From Nitrosomonadales bacterium (lineage in GTDB: Bacteria > Pseudomonadota > Gammaproteobacteria > Burkholderiales > Sulfuricellaceae), in assembly GCA_003104895.1 (NCBI GenBank), contig PQAG01000139.1, positions 1 through 25,167 of the forward strand: a stretch of DNA of 25,167 nucleotides. Direction: 5' to 3'. Made by a program: the position numbers and the translations under genes. Under the pieces are notes generated by a model that did not search any database, was not told the DNA's origin, and saw only the letters and a list, made by a program, of their open reading frames with translations. Within the stretch, counting starts at the first letter, position 1; every line of letters starts with the position of its first letter. This document shows positions 1-7,533 of this stretch, in pieces.

Positions 1-1313
1 TAGATCGCGCCCAGTTTCGAGCCGGTCAGTTCCAGCACCTTGTCGAGCGCATTCTTCAGCAGTTCCTTCGGATTCAGGGTGGTGATCAGCAGCTTGGCCA
101 GGGAATTGTATTTCTCGACCCGCGTCTGCTGCACGCAAACGGCATCGGCCATGCGATTGAAGCCCTTGCCGAGATCATCGAATTCATCCTTGGTCGCGAT
201 CTCGGTACGCACTTCCACCTTGCCCGCCGCGAAATCGTCCATCGCGCCGACCAAGGCCCGGATCGGACGGATGGTATCGCGGTAGGCCAGGAAAGCGATC
301 ACCAGCGAAAGGAACCCGCCCAGAACCATGAAGCCATAAACCGTCAGCATGTTGCCGCGGATGAAAGCATCGATTGCGCCGGCCTTGCTGCCCACCACCA
401 GCGAGCCGATGACGCGCTTCTGCACGTTGAGGATCGGCTCTGCACTGATGAAGCATGGCTCGTTGTTGATCGTCGCCGGGCCGTTGAAGGGTTTGCCCTT
501 GAGCACCACATCGCTCACTTCCGCCGGCAGCATCTGGCCCTCGGACCAGAAATTTCCGGGACGCCGCGATGCCGCCACCACCCTGGATTCCTGCACCAGC
601 GCCCCGAACAGGCGGGTACCATCCCCCGCTCCGTCGTGGATCAGGTTGGGCAGCCAATCATAGCCATCGAGCAGCACCATGCCGATCAGGACGCCGATCA
701 CGCTGCCGTCCTTCATCACCGGGACGGCCACCACACTGGCCATCACCACCCGTTCCAGGCGCAGATAGCGCTCCGGATTCTCGCGCAGGAAAATATCGCG
801 CGACAGGGCCTCGGTCGACACGGCCGCATAGCCGTTGCTCACCACCTGCGGCAGGATGGTATTCAGCGCCACCTGGTCGCCGGCACTGCCGTTGCGCCGG
901 GCAATCACATTGCCCTTGGTATCCATCGCCAGCCACGAATCCACGAACGGCAGGTTAAAAGCATAATCCTGCAGCAGGTCCACCAGGGGCGCTTTCTTCT
1001 TCTCCGCCAGCGCCTCCTTGACCAAGGGGGAGGAGGCGGAGTGGCTCAGAATCACGTTGACCGTACCCAGCCGGCCGGCATGCGCCGCCTGGGCGCCACG
1101 CAGGCTGGTGGTCAGTGCATTGGAGATATGCTGGCGCGCCACGCCGACCAGAATGTTCTCCACCAGCATGGTGACGCCAATCAGCGGGATAAAGGCGACA
1201 ATAAAGAAGGCGATCAGCGTTTTCCAGCCGATCGACAGACGGAAACGCTGCGCGCCCCACACCACGCGGTAAGGATTTCCTTTTTTAAGCGGGCTGGAAG
1301 TCGTATTATTCAT
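1..1313 (-). CDS. Membrane sensor protein with HAMP and GAF domains (partial, C-terminus beyond the window)
   Basis: One frame stays open from an ATG at 1313 to base 1, giving 437 codons without a stop, so the C-terminus lies outside the window. A hydrophobic helix at about residues 30-52 is followed by a roughly 250-residue extracytoplasmic region that looks like a Cache-type sensor. A second membrane helix (about 315-335) leads into a HAMP segment beginning TIRPIRAL and containing DEFDDLGKGFNRMA. After it comes YNSLAKLLITTLNPKELL, typical of the start of a GAF domain. The output domain (histidine kinase, diguanylate cyclase or phosphatase) is not visible. The gene is divergent from the 1473 lipoprotein gene. 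Sensor class is well supported; ligand and output are unknown. Confidence 0.85.
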   Translation of the reverse strand, partial: MNNTTSSPLKKGNPYRVVWGAQRFRLSIGWKTLIAFFIVAFIPLIGVTMLVENILVGVARQHISNALTTSLRGAQAAHAGRLGTVNVILSHSASSPLVKEALAEKKKAPLVDLLQDYAFNLPFVDSWLAMDTKGNVIARRNGSAGDQVALNTILPQVVSNGYAAVSTEALSRDIFLRENPERYLRLERVVMASVVAVPVMKDGSVIGVLIGMVLLDGYDWLPNLIHDGAGDGTRLFGALVQESRVVAASRRPGNFWSEGQMLPAEVSDVVLKGKPFNGPATINNEPCFISAEPILNVQKRVIGSLVVGSKAGAIDAFIRGNMLTVYGFMVLGGFLSLVIAFLAYRDTIRPIRALVGAMDDFAAGKVEVRTEIATKDEFDDLGKGFNRMADAVCVQQTRVEKYNSLAKLLITTLNPKELLKNALDKVLELTGSKLGAI

Positions 1314-1369
1314 TTCGTGCCGCAACAGAAAATCATGCTACACCCCCGCTAAATGGACAACCTAGTCGC

Positions 1370-1455
1370 AATTATCACCAGAATTCTGATAGAATTGCTC
1401 ACAATTTTTACTTATACTGACATAAATAACATTCCAACGATCACAAACATTCAGA
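1370..1455. promoter_or_regulatory. AT-rich divergent promoter region
   Basis: The 159-bp gap between the divergent sensor and lipoprotein genes is markedly AT-rich compared with its surroundings. It contains the perfect palindrome CAGAATTCTG (1379-1388) and a -10-like TATACT at 1413-1418 facing the lipoprotein gene. No well-spaced -35 box accompanies it, so the promoter assignment rests on base composition and position. Confidence 0.3.
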
Positions 1456-1472
1456 ACCAGAGAGAAAACCGC

Positions 1473-2153
1473 ATGCACTTTACTCCATCCCCCATCCGCT
1501 ACGCTTCAACCGGCCTGTTTCTGGCCTGCATCGTGGCCATCAACGGCTGCAACCAGACCCCGCCCCCTGCGGCTGAAAAAACACCCCCTGCCGCAGCCCA
1601 GACCAGCACGGCACCCGCGCCCGCTCCGGCCGGCAACATGATCTCCAACATACCGGTCAAGGGCGATGAGGCGCTCCCGCCCAGCCACCCGCCGCTGCCA
1701 TCCGCCACTCCGCCCCACCCGACCGGTGCTGCCGCCACCCCCCCCGATCTCAACCAGCAGCTTGCCTCCCAGCACCCCAAGCCGGCCGGAAAGAAAAAAC
1801 TCGCCGTGGTGGTACCTGACAGCGTAAAAGGCAAGTGGTCCTCAGCAACCCTTGCCGTCACCGCCGGGGGCGCCGAAAAGGAGCTCAAGCTGGCCATTGG
1901 CGACACGGTTTCCCTGGGGAAAAACCTGCAGCTGCACCTGGTTCATTACCTGCCCGCGTACACCAGCGACTTTCAGAGCGTGACCAGCTCGTCCAACGAG
2001 CAGATGAACCCCGCCGTTCAGGTCCAGGCCATCTCGAACGGGCAGGTGGTTGCCGAAGGCTGGATTTTCCAGAATCTTCCTGAATTCAATTCCTTCACTA
2101 GCGAACAGGTCAAGGTGAGGCTGATTTCCGCCGAACGTGTCCAGAAAAAATGA
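1473..2153 (+). CDS. DUF2155-type lipoprotein
   Basis: A 226-aa protein. The start at 1473 is preferred over an in-frame ATG at 1353 because AGAGAG sits about 8 bases upstream and translation then begins directly with a lipoprotein signal (MHFTPSPIRY...LACIVAINGC, lipobox ending in Cys). A Pro/Ala-rich linker of roughly 100 residues follows. The C-terminal domain contains VPDSVKGKWSSATLAV, a LPAYTSDF segment, SSSNEQMNPAVQV and GWIFQNLPEFNSF. These match my recollection of DUF2155 domains in Geobacter-type lipoproteins (KGKW, SxSNExxNPAV, GWLFxxxP). The molecular function of this family is not known. It heads a plus-strand group of exported proteins ending with a signal peptidase; the stop is followed by a palindromic repeat rather than a close neighbour. 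Confidence 0.8.
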   Translation: MHFTPSPIRYASTGLFLACIVAINGCNQTPPPAAEKTPPAAAQTSTAPAPAPAGNMISNIPVKGDEALPPSHPPLPSATPPHPTGAAATPPDLNQQLASQHPKPAGKKKLAVVVPDSVKGKWSSATLAVTAGGAEKELKLAIGDTVSLGKNLQLHLVHYLPAYTSDFQSVTSSSNEQMNPAVQVQAISNGQVVAEGWIFQNLPEFNSFTSEQVKVRLISAERVQKK

Positions 2154-2168
2154 CCCTCTCAGTAAGAA

Positions 2169-2250
2169 GGGCTTTCTCGCCAGGGCGAGATGCGAAGCAT
2201 CCGCTCCTGGCGGGCACAACCCGGCATGCCGGACTGAAGTCCAGCCTGCA
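2169..2250. repeat. Dispersed palindromic intergenic repeat, copy 1
   Basis: The segment holds a chain of small hairpins: CTCGCC/GGCGAG at 2176-2189, GATGC-gaa-GCATC at 2188-2200, and the palindrome CCGGCATGCCGG at 2221-2232. Its first half aligns with a segment at 5939-6010 (shared GGGCTTTCT, then CGAGrTGCGmAGCAyCC, then a CCyGGCrGG block). Two similar copies in intergenic DNA on either side of the same gene group indicate a REP-like repeat family. It may also end transcription of the lipoprotein gene. Confidence 0.55.
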
Positions 2251-2294
2251 TTTATCGCCATGTCAAAGTGACTGACCCCATAAAGGCGCGCTTC

Positions 2295-4004
2295 ATGATC
2301 AAAACCCGCATCCTCCCTTTGCTTGGCACACTGCTAATCTGTAATGGAGCCATGGTCGAGGCACAGGCAGCCGACGACACCGCGCAAAAACAGCTGGAAC
2401 TGAGCCAGGCTATCCAGCGCCAGATTCTGACCCTGAACGTCAATCAGATTGACAAGTATCTGATCGACTTCGAATTTTCCACATTTTATGGAATGTATGC
2501 CTACCGCGAGCTGATGCTCTGGGCGCAGTCGGCGCCCCAGCAACAGCGCAGTGAACTCATGGCCATGACGCGCGCCGGACTGGAAGCCGTGGTGCGCGAT
2601 TCCGGGATGGGCCTGCCGCTTGGCGGGGGGAAGGGGGAAGAACAGGCTGCCGGACTGCTTTTCAGCCGGGGCCTGCCGCGCTACGCCGCACAGCCGGATT
2701 TTGCCAAGCCCGCAACGCTCAAATGGAATCCTGCCAGTTTCGAGCGGCAGACCACACCGCAATCCATCGGCCAGTCTCTGGCGGCCAAGTCACTCTTTGT
2801 ACAGGCGGACACCTCGGACGACGGAAAAAAGCTCAGGGAGTTGTTGCTGGCATCGGCCCTGCAAGAATTCCAGACCCTCCTTCCGCTGCTGGAACTGGGC
2901 GGAGACAAGGGCGCCAGCTACATGCCTGCCCTGCTCAAGCTGGAAAATGGCAAATGGTCGGTGGCCAACACCTCCAGCCAATTATACGGCCAGTTGTCCC
3001 TGATCCAGGGGCTCGCCCGCCTGCATGCCGTGCTCTCGCTTTCCTTGCTGGAAAATGAAACCATCGGCGGCAGACGCGCTACCGAGTGGCGCAAGGAAGT
3101 CCGCCGCATGCTGGAAAAGGTTTACAACTCCACCATCAAGCTCCATCTTGACACCAGGGCCGGCAGCCTGGTAAGCAGCCACGAGCAGCTCAAGGGCGCT
3201 TCGGAGCGGCTCGGCGCAGAAGACGCGGGCTATGCGCTGGAGGTGCTGGCGGAACTTGCCGCCGCCCTGCAAAAGGACGACCCCCTGCGCGCCGACGTGC
3301 TCAGGCGCCTGAGCGCGCAGGCCGACTATGTGATGGCACGCCTGGAAGGGAAAACAGCGGCACCCAAGACCTTCCTGGTAAAAAACAACCAGACTTTCGC
3401 CGGCATGCTGTTGCGGCTCGAAGATCAACTGGCCATCGTAAATGGCCTGCTGGCCGCGGAACAGGCCAGCGGCAAGGAACATTACGGCAAAACCGCGCTG
3501 GCTCTTTTCAATGCCGTGCACCCGGCGCTCTGGTCCGCTCCGGCAGGCATCTTCCGCTCAGCCGCAGGCCAGACCGTCACCGCCTACGACGGACGCCTGT
3601 TCGGCCTGGCGCTGGCCACCTGGCGGCGGCTGGAAAAATTACTGCCGCCTGGCGAGGCCAGACAGCATGGCGAACACCTGATCGAGGCGGTCCTCAAACA
3701 GGCCGGCCTGCTGCAGGCTGAAGGCCCGGACACGGGCGAACCCAGGCAACCGGAAGACTTCATCCGGGACGAGCTGCCGCAACTGGTCAGCGCTATCGCC
3801 GCCCTGAAAAGGGAAGAGCGGCCGGAAAAAATCGCCGCCGCCGTCAAATCCCTGAGCGACCAGGACGGCGACGGCGTGCCGGGCTGCCGCTTCGGCGGAG
3901 GGCGCTTCGGCGCGGCGCCGGTCATCATCATCCAGACCAGTGTCAAAACTCCGTTCGACCCGCCACCAGCCACCACCCCGCCACCAGCTACCGCCACACC
4001 CTAG
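2295..4004 (+). CDS. Exported protein of unknown function with acidic DxDxDG motif and proline-rich tail
   Basis: A 569-aa protein from the ATG at 2295, which has an AAGG-like ribosome site 6-7 bases upstream and opens with a signal peptide (MIKTRILPLLGTLLICNGAM...AQA-ADD). An in-frame GTG at 2268 is possible but adds residues before the signal. The body is largely Ala/Leu/Glu-rich and appears helical, resembling an alpha/alpha toroid or helical repeat, with no CXXCH and no membrane helix. From about residue 522 it carries DQDGDGVPG, like a calcium-binding loop, then a Gly/Arg stretch and a tail of PPPATTPPPATATP. I do not recognise the family. It ends 9 bases before the cytochrome c gene, so the two are probably cotranscribed and periplasmic. 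Confidence 0.75.
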   Translation: MIKTRILPLLGTLLICNGAMVEAQAADDTAQKQLELSQAIQRQILTLNVNQIDKYLIDFEFSTFYGMYAYRELMLWAQSAPQQQRSELMAMTRAGLEAVVRDSGMGLPLGGGKGEEQAAGLLFSRGLPRYAAQPDFAKPATLKWNPASFERQTTPQSIGQSLAAKSLFVQADTSDDGKKLRELLLASALQEFQTLLPLLELGGDKGASYMPALLKLENGKWSVANTSSQLYGQLSLIQGLARLHAVLSLSLLENETIGGRRATEWRKEVRRMLEKVYNSTIKLHLDTRAGSLVSSHEQLKGASERLGAEDAGYALEVLAELAAALQKDDPLRADVLRRLSAQADYVMARLEGKTAAPKTFLVKNNQTFAGMLLRLEDQLAIVNGLLAAEQASGKEHYGKTALALFNAVHPALWSAPAGIFRSAAGQTVTAYDGRLFGLALATWRRLEKLLPPGEARQHGEHLIEAVLKQAGLLQAEGPDTGEPRQPEDFIRDELPQLVSAIAALKREERPEKIAAAVKSLSDQDGDGVPGCRFGGGRFGAAPVIIIQTSVKTPFDPPPATTPPPATATP

Positions 4005-4013
4005 GAGCACGCC

Positions 4014-4379
4014 ATGAAATCGACCCTGATTCTTTCCCTCCTGCTTCTGTGCAGCGCCCCTGCCGCACACGCCTTCAGCGGCATGGGCAATCCGGACCGG
4101 GGAAAAATGATTTTTACCCAGCGCTGCGTCATGTGCCATGGCGAGGATGGACGCGGAAGCAACGGCATGGCCGCTGACCTGGTGGGGGAATGGCACCGCC
4201 TCACCAAATCCGACCAGGAACTGAGCCACAACATCCGCTCGGGCGGCCTGCGCACGCCGGGCAAGGTCTATACGGCCGGCCAGTGCCCGCCCCAGATGCT
4301 GAACGACCGCGACATGAACGACGTACTGGCCTACCTGCGCAACGCCTTTGGCACGCCCCAGCTCGACTTCAAACGCTAA
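4014..4379 (+). CDS. Monoheme class I cytochrome c (periplasmic)
   Basis: A 121-aa protein with a signal peptide cleaved after AHA (about residue 20). The haem-binding motif CVMCH is at residues 38-42, followed by GEDGRGSNGMAADL, a typical small class I cytochrome c beginning. The likely distal ligand is Met95 in CPPQMLNDRDMNDVLAYLR, where the final helix has the usual class I form. A ribosome site (TAGGAG) lies just upstream of the ATG. It should act as a soluble one-electron carrier in the periplasm. It sits between two exported proteins of unknown function and could link them to the nearby multiheme system; that link is inference. Confidence 0.9.
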   Translation: MKSTLILSLLLLCSAPAAHAFSGMGNPDRGKMIFTQRCVMCHGEDGRGSNGMAADLVGEWHRLTKSDQELSHNIRSGGLRTPGKVYTAGQCPPQMLNDRDMNDVLAYLRNAFGTPQLDFKR

Positions 4380-4402
4380 ACCTGACACTCCACGGAACCG
4401 CC

Positions 4403-4984
4403 ATGCCACGCATCCCAGCCCATATCGCTCTGCCCATCCTCATCCTGGCAATCTCTCCGGCCGAGCCAGCCCTGGCCGAGGAACCGGCGCCATCCGTCCA
4501 GGCCACGGTAAAACTCGCCTTCATCGGCCTCGAGGCGCATGCCCCTGCGGCCTGGACCATGGTGCCGCCGGCAACCGACAAACGGCTGGCGCAATTCAAG
4601 ATCACGGCACCCGGCGAAGGCATGACGGCTGAAGTCATCGTTTACTACTTCGGCAAGGGCGAGGGCGGAACGGCGGAGGCCAATATCGAGCGCTGGCAGG
4701 GACAGTTCATCGGCGCGGAGAATCGCCCCGTCACCCCTGCCGTCAACCGCTTCCAGTCGAACGGCATGACCGTCACCACCGCCGAGCTGCATGGCGCCTA
4801 CGCGCGCGGCATCGGCGTCGGCCCGGTGGGCGTGCCCAAGCCCGGCCAGACCCTGCTTGCCGCCGTGGTGGAAACGCCCGAGGGCAATCTCATCATCCAG
4901 CTTCACGGCAAGGCGGCGAGCGTAAACGCCCAGAAAGAAGCCTTCCTCGCCTTCGTCCGCTCCATCCGCAGCGAGAGCATCTGA
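4403..4984 (+). CDS. Small exported protein of unknown function
   Basis: A 193-aa protein starting at 4403 with a weak GGA ribosome site. An upstream in-frame start at 4190 would run through the cytochrome c gene and is rejected. The N-terminus is a signal peptide ending ALAEEPAP. The mature part has YYFGKGEGGTAEANIERWQGQF and a C-terminal segment VETPEGNLIIQLHGKAASV. I have seen this YFGxGxGG...ANIxRW pattern in uncharacterised exported proteins but know no function for it. It has no cysteine haem motif and no transmembrane helix after the signal. It lies 23 bases after the cytochrome c gene and 31 bases before the signal peptidase gene, so it is probably in the same operon. Confidence 0.75.
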   Translation: MPRIPAHIALPILILAISPAEPALAEEPAPSVQATVKLAFIGLEAHAPAAWTMVPPATDKRLAQFKITAPGEGMTAEVIVYYFGKGEGGTAEANIERWQGQFIGAENRPVTPAVNRFQSNGMTVTTAELHGAYARGIGVGPVGVPKPGQTLLAAVVETPEGNLIIQLHGKAASVNAQKEAFLAFVRSIRSESI

Positions 4985-5015
4985 CGGTTTTCTTATCCTC
5001 ATGAAAGGCCACAAA

Positions 5016-5912
5016 ATGTCCAGCGACACAAACATCAACTCCGGCGGCGGCATGTACGGAACCCGCCCGCGCAAGCCACTTGCCGCGCTGCTGCTGTCCG
5101 TCTGCCCCGGCCTGGGACAACACTACGCGGGCCACATGAAACGCGGAATCCTGCTCTACATCACCCTGATCATCGCCTCCTGGCTGGCGGCAATCGCCTT
5201 CATGTCGATCCAGAGCAAGCTCAGCATCATCTTCCTCTGCGTTCCCTTCGCCGGCGCAGGGCTGATCGCGCTCGACGCATACGCCTGCGCCCTGCGCCAG
5301 CCACGCGACTACCGCCTGCAATGGTTCAACAAACCCTGGATTTATGCAGCTGTGTTCCTCACCCTGCTGTTCACGGTCAATCCCCTGATGGATTTCCTGG
5401 TGGGCCAGCATGTAGTGAGGGCCTTTTTCATGAATTCCATCAGCATGACGCCTGCCATCCTTGACCGGGATATCGTGCTGGTCAACAAGCTGGCCTTCCC
5501 CAAGCGGGGTGAAATCGCCCTGATCAAACTCGGGAAAAGCAAGCCCAGCGCCAAGCTGACCCAGCTCATCGACGACCAGCTCATCAAGCGCATTATCGCC
5601 ATCCCCGGCGACACGCTGGAAATCCGTGACGATGTGGTGCTGGTCAACGGCCAGAAAATCGGCGAACCCTATGCGCACTTCAAGGGCACGCTCCGCTTCA
5701 ACAGCGCGCAAAGATCCAATTTCGGCCCCAAACTGATTCCACCCGGCTCCTACTTTGTCATGGGCGACAACCGCAACGAAAGCATCGACAGCCGCATTCT
5801 CGGCTATATCCGCGAGGACCAGATCGGAGGCACGGTCACCAAGGTCTTCTGGTCGTGGAACTTCGACGAAGGCGGCATCCGCTGGGACAGAACGGCCAAG
5901 AGTTTGAAGTAA
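5016..5912 (+). CDS. lepB: Signal peptidase I with additional N-terminal membrane region
   Basis: A 298-aa protein. The start at 5016 has AAAGG 7 bases upstream; an ATG at 5001 has no ribosome site. Residues 20-45 contain PGLGQHYAGHMKRG, a motif common in membrane extensions of some signal peptidases, and helices lie at about 45-65, 70-90 and 108-124. The peptidase part carries the S26 family boxes: SMTPAIL with catalytic Ser143, KRIIAIPGD with general-base Lys191, and GDNRNESIDSR at 250-260. It would cleave signal peptides at the outer face of the inner membrane. Its place at the end of a run of four exported-protein genes suggests a dedicated or accessory enzyme rather than the housekeeping copy, which is inference. 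Confidence 0.9.
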   Translation: MSSDTNINSGGGMYGTRPRKPLAALLLSVCPGLGQHYAGHMKRGILLYITLIIASWLAAIAFMSIQSKLSIIFLCVPFAGAGLIALDAYACALRQPRDYRLQWFNKPWIYAAVFLTLLFTVNPLMDFLVGQHVVRAFFMNSISMTPAILDRDIVLVNKLAFPKRGEIALIKLGKSKPSAKLTQLIDDQLIKRIIAIPGDTLEIRDDVVLVNGQKIGEPYAHFKGTLRFNSAQRSNFGPKLIPPGSYFVMGDNRNESIDSRILGYIREDQIGGTVTKVFWSWNFDEGGIRWDRTAKSLK

Positions 5913-5938
5913 TTCACGGACTCGCCGGAATTTCGCAG

Positions 5939-6010
5939 GCCGGGCTTTCTTACCGGAACGAGGTGCGCAGCACCCATCCCGGCAGGAATGCCCTTCACGG
6001 GTACAGCCCG
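5939..6010. repeat. Dispersed palindromic intergenic repeat, copy 2
   Basis: This segment aligns base by base with the repeat at 2169-2250: shared GGGCTTTCT, then CGAGGTGCGCAGCACCC against CGAGATGCGAAGCATCC, then CCCGGCAGG against CCTGGCGGG. The two copies flank the block 2295-5912. Confidence 0.55.
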
Positions 6011-6028
6011 ACACCCCATCGGGCTTTC
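6005..6028 (+). terminator. Hairpin terminator candidate after the signal peptidase gene
   Basis: AGCCCGA (6005-6011) and TCGGGCT (6019-6025) form a 7-bp stem around a 7-base loop, followed by a short T-rich tract (TTCTC). It lies 92 bases after the signal peptidase stop and before the convergent chpB stop. The T tract is short, so its efficiency is uncertain. Confidence 0.5.
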
Positions 6029-6046
6029 TCGCCGAATCTGGTTCAG

Positions 6047-6412
6047 CTAATCCCTTAGCGGATCAATCACGCTAACCACACGTGCGACGATTTCACCTGT
6101 GGTCGCCTCATCCAGCGTCTCAACATACTCTGCCGAGCCAGAGCGCGTTCTGGCATCGAGATCAAACGTGCGTACCTGATTACAGACTGCCACACCATTT
6201 GTGTCATGTCCGCTAACCACAACAGCCAAACCCATCTCACGCATTGCCGCACCGCCGCTGGCAATTGGCGCCAGCATGGCGACACCGAGCGCGTTAATTT
6301 CTTCTGGCGTAATGACAACGAAACGGTGACGGTCTTTCATTTCCCGTCCGGCGGCTGGATTCGGGTTAATCCAGTAAACATCGCCCTGCTGAGGGATGCG
6401 ACGCCGGATCAT
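6047..6412 (-). CDS. chpB: ChpB/MazF-like mRNA interferase toxin
   Basis: A 121-aa protein beginning RRRIPQQGDVYWINPNPAAGREM, matching the MazF/PemK/ChpB fold start (GDVYW...NP..G.E). It continues with RHRFVVITPEEIN, APIASGG and the ChpB-like GVAVCNQVRTFDLDAR segment. Members cleave RNA at short sequences and are neutralised by a cognate antitoxin. The start ATG overlaps the stop of the upstream antitoxin gene (ATGA, 6409-6412), so translation is coupled. Length and motifs look intact. Confidence 0.9.
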   Translation of the reverse strand: MIRRRIPQQGDVYWINPNPAAGREMKDRHRFVVITPEEINALGVAMLAPIASGGAAMREMGLAVVVSGHDTNGVAVCNQVRTFDLDARTRSGSAEYVETLDEATTGEIVARVVSVIDPLRD

Positions 6413-6675
6413 GCGATTTCCCGGCCTTCAGGCGCGCCTTCGCGCGCCCAGGCGGTTTCAGCATTAAGCTGATCCATATTATCCTGGGTAACGCCTTGCA
6501 ATAATTCAGCCAGGGAATAACGGCGCTTTTTTGTGGCGGGGCGCGCAGTGAGCACGCCGCCAACAACCTCCAGATCAAGCTGGCTGCCCACTCCGATATG
6601 AAGCTGCCTGAGCACTTCTGCCGGAACAGTCACCACAGCGGCACCGCCTTGTTTTCGAACATTGACGCTAATCAT
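6409..6675 (-). CDS. chpS: ChpS/MazE-like antitoxin
   Basis: An 88-aa protein from the ATG at 6675, chosen because a strong ribosome site GGAGGTG lies immediately upstream (6679-6685); a longer frame to 6732 lacks one. The N-terminal half (VNVRKQGGAAVVTVPAEVLRQL) is an AbrB/MazE-type swapped-hairpin DNA-binding domain. The C-terminal half has RRYSLAELLQ and ends EGAPEGREIA, resembling E. coli ChpS, and would bind and block the toxin. Such antitoxins usually repress their own promoter. A possible promoter on this strand has TTGCAT and TACAAA spaced 17 bases, just upstream. Confidence 0.9.
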   Translation of the reverse strand: MISVNVRKQGGAAVVTVPAEVLRQLHIGVGSQLDLEVVGGVLTARPATKKRRYSLAELLQGVTQDNMDQLNAETAWAREGAPEGREIA

Positions 6676-6756
6676 GGCACCTCCTTTAAATGTCTCACTT
6701 TGTAGCACTAACGGGCCGTCAATGCAAGGCATTTTCGGGTGCGGCTTGGCTTCCCC

Positions 6757-7533
6757 CTACTGAAACAGATACTGCCCGTGGATGCTGCGCCGGACCAGCA
6801 GCAGCCCGTAGGTGGTAAACAGCATCATGGCATAGGGCAGCAGCGCCAGCGCGGCCCAGTGCTTGCCGCGCCACGCCGCTTTATGGCGCAGGTGCAGCAC
6901 GAAGGCGTAGGCCATGAGCGTGGCGAACGACCAGCTCTCGATCGGGTCCCAGCCCCAGTAGCGTCCCCAGGCCAGGCTGGCCCAGTACGAGCCGGCCATC
7001 ACCATCGCCATCCACAGGAAGAAAGCCCAGTCCGCCAGCCTGCCCGCCAGCGCGGGTGCATCGGGGCCATTGATGCGCCCCGCGAGCCAGGCCAGATGCA
7101 CGCCCGCCGCCAGGGTGCCCGCGCCGATGGCGAAGGAATTGAGCTGGGCGTGGATAATCAGCCAGCTGGTGCGCAGCGACGGGTCCATGGGGAAGGCGCC
7201 GCGGCTGTGCAACAGCGCCCATGCCACGCCCAGCCCCGCCACGCTCAAAGCCAGCGCGCCCGCCGGTCGCAGCTCGGGCAGGCGCCACTGCACGGCAAGA
7301 TAGAGCCCGGCAATCATCAGGGAATCCACCGTCAGATCCTCGTAACGGGTGACGATGGGAATCTGCCCGATGTCGTGCCAGCGCCAGACCAGCAGGCCGA
7401 AGTGCAGGGCAAAACCCAGCGCCGCCAGCACGATTGCCGGACGTTCCAGGCGGACTTTCCCGGGCCAGAGCAGGGCAACCGCTGCCAGATAGAGGGCGGC
7501 GATCCCGCCCTGAAAAAGCGCAACCGCCGTCAT
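6757..7533 (-). CDS. ccsA: CcsA, cytochrome c synthase subunit (System II)
   Basis: A 258-aa polytopic membrane protein with about eight hydrophobic helices. The signature WGRYWGWDPIESWSF is the tryptophan-rich WWD haem-handling motif of the CcsA/CcmC family, and HAQLNSF and VLHLRHK carry candidate haem-ligand histidines. With ResB it exports haem and joins it to CXXCH cysteines at the outer face of the inner membrane. The start at 7533 is chosen because its ATG overlaps the resB stop (ATGA). It is the last gene of the multiheme cytochrome cluster, which fits a role in maturing those proteins. Confidence 0.93.
   Translation of the reverse strand: MTAVALFQGGIAALYLAAVALLWPGKVRLERPAIVLAALGFALHFGLLVWRWHDIGQIPIVTRYEDLTVDSLMIAGLYLAVQWRLPELRPAGALALSVAGLGVAWALLHSRGAFPMDPSLRTSWLIIHAQLNSFAIGAGTLAAGVHLAWLAGRINGPDAPALAGRLADWAFFLWMAMVMAGSYWASLAWGRYWGWDPIESWSFATLMAYAFVLHLRHKAAWRGKHWAALALLPYAMMLFTTYGLLLVRRSIHGQYLFQ

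Noticed and set aside
184..1260. Several separate minus-strand frames suggesting a frameshifted sensor gene
   Set aside because: A single uninterrupted frame from 1313 to base 1 gives coherent membrane, HAMP and GAF segments, so the shorter frames are out of register and no frameshift is needed.
2221..2294. GTG start at 2268 for the 569-aa exported protein
   Set aside because: The ATG at 2295 has a better ribosome site and places the signal peptide at the very N-terminus.
4893..6014. A 373-codon minus-strand frame opposite the signal peptidase gene
   Set aside because: The plus strand carries all S26 peptidase boxes; the antisense product has no recognisable family.
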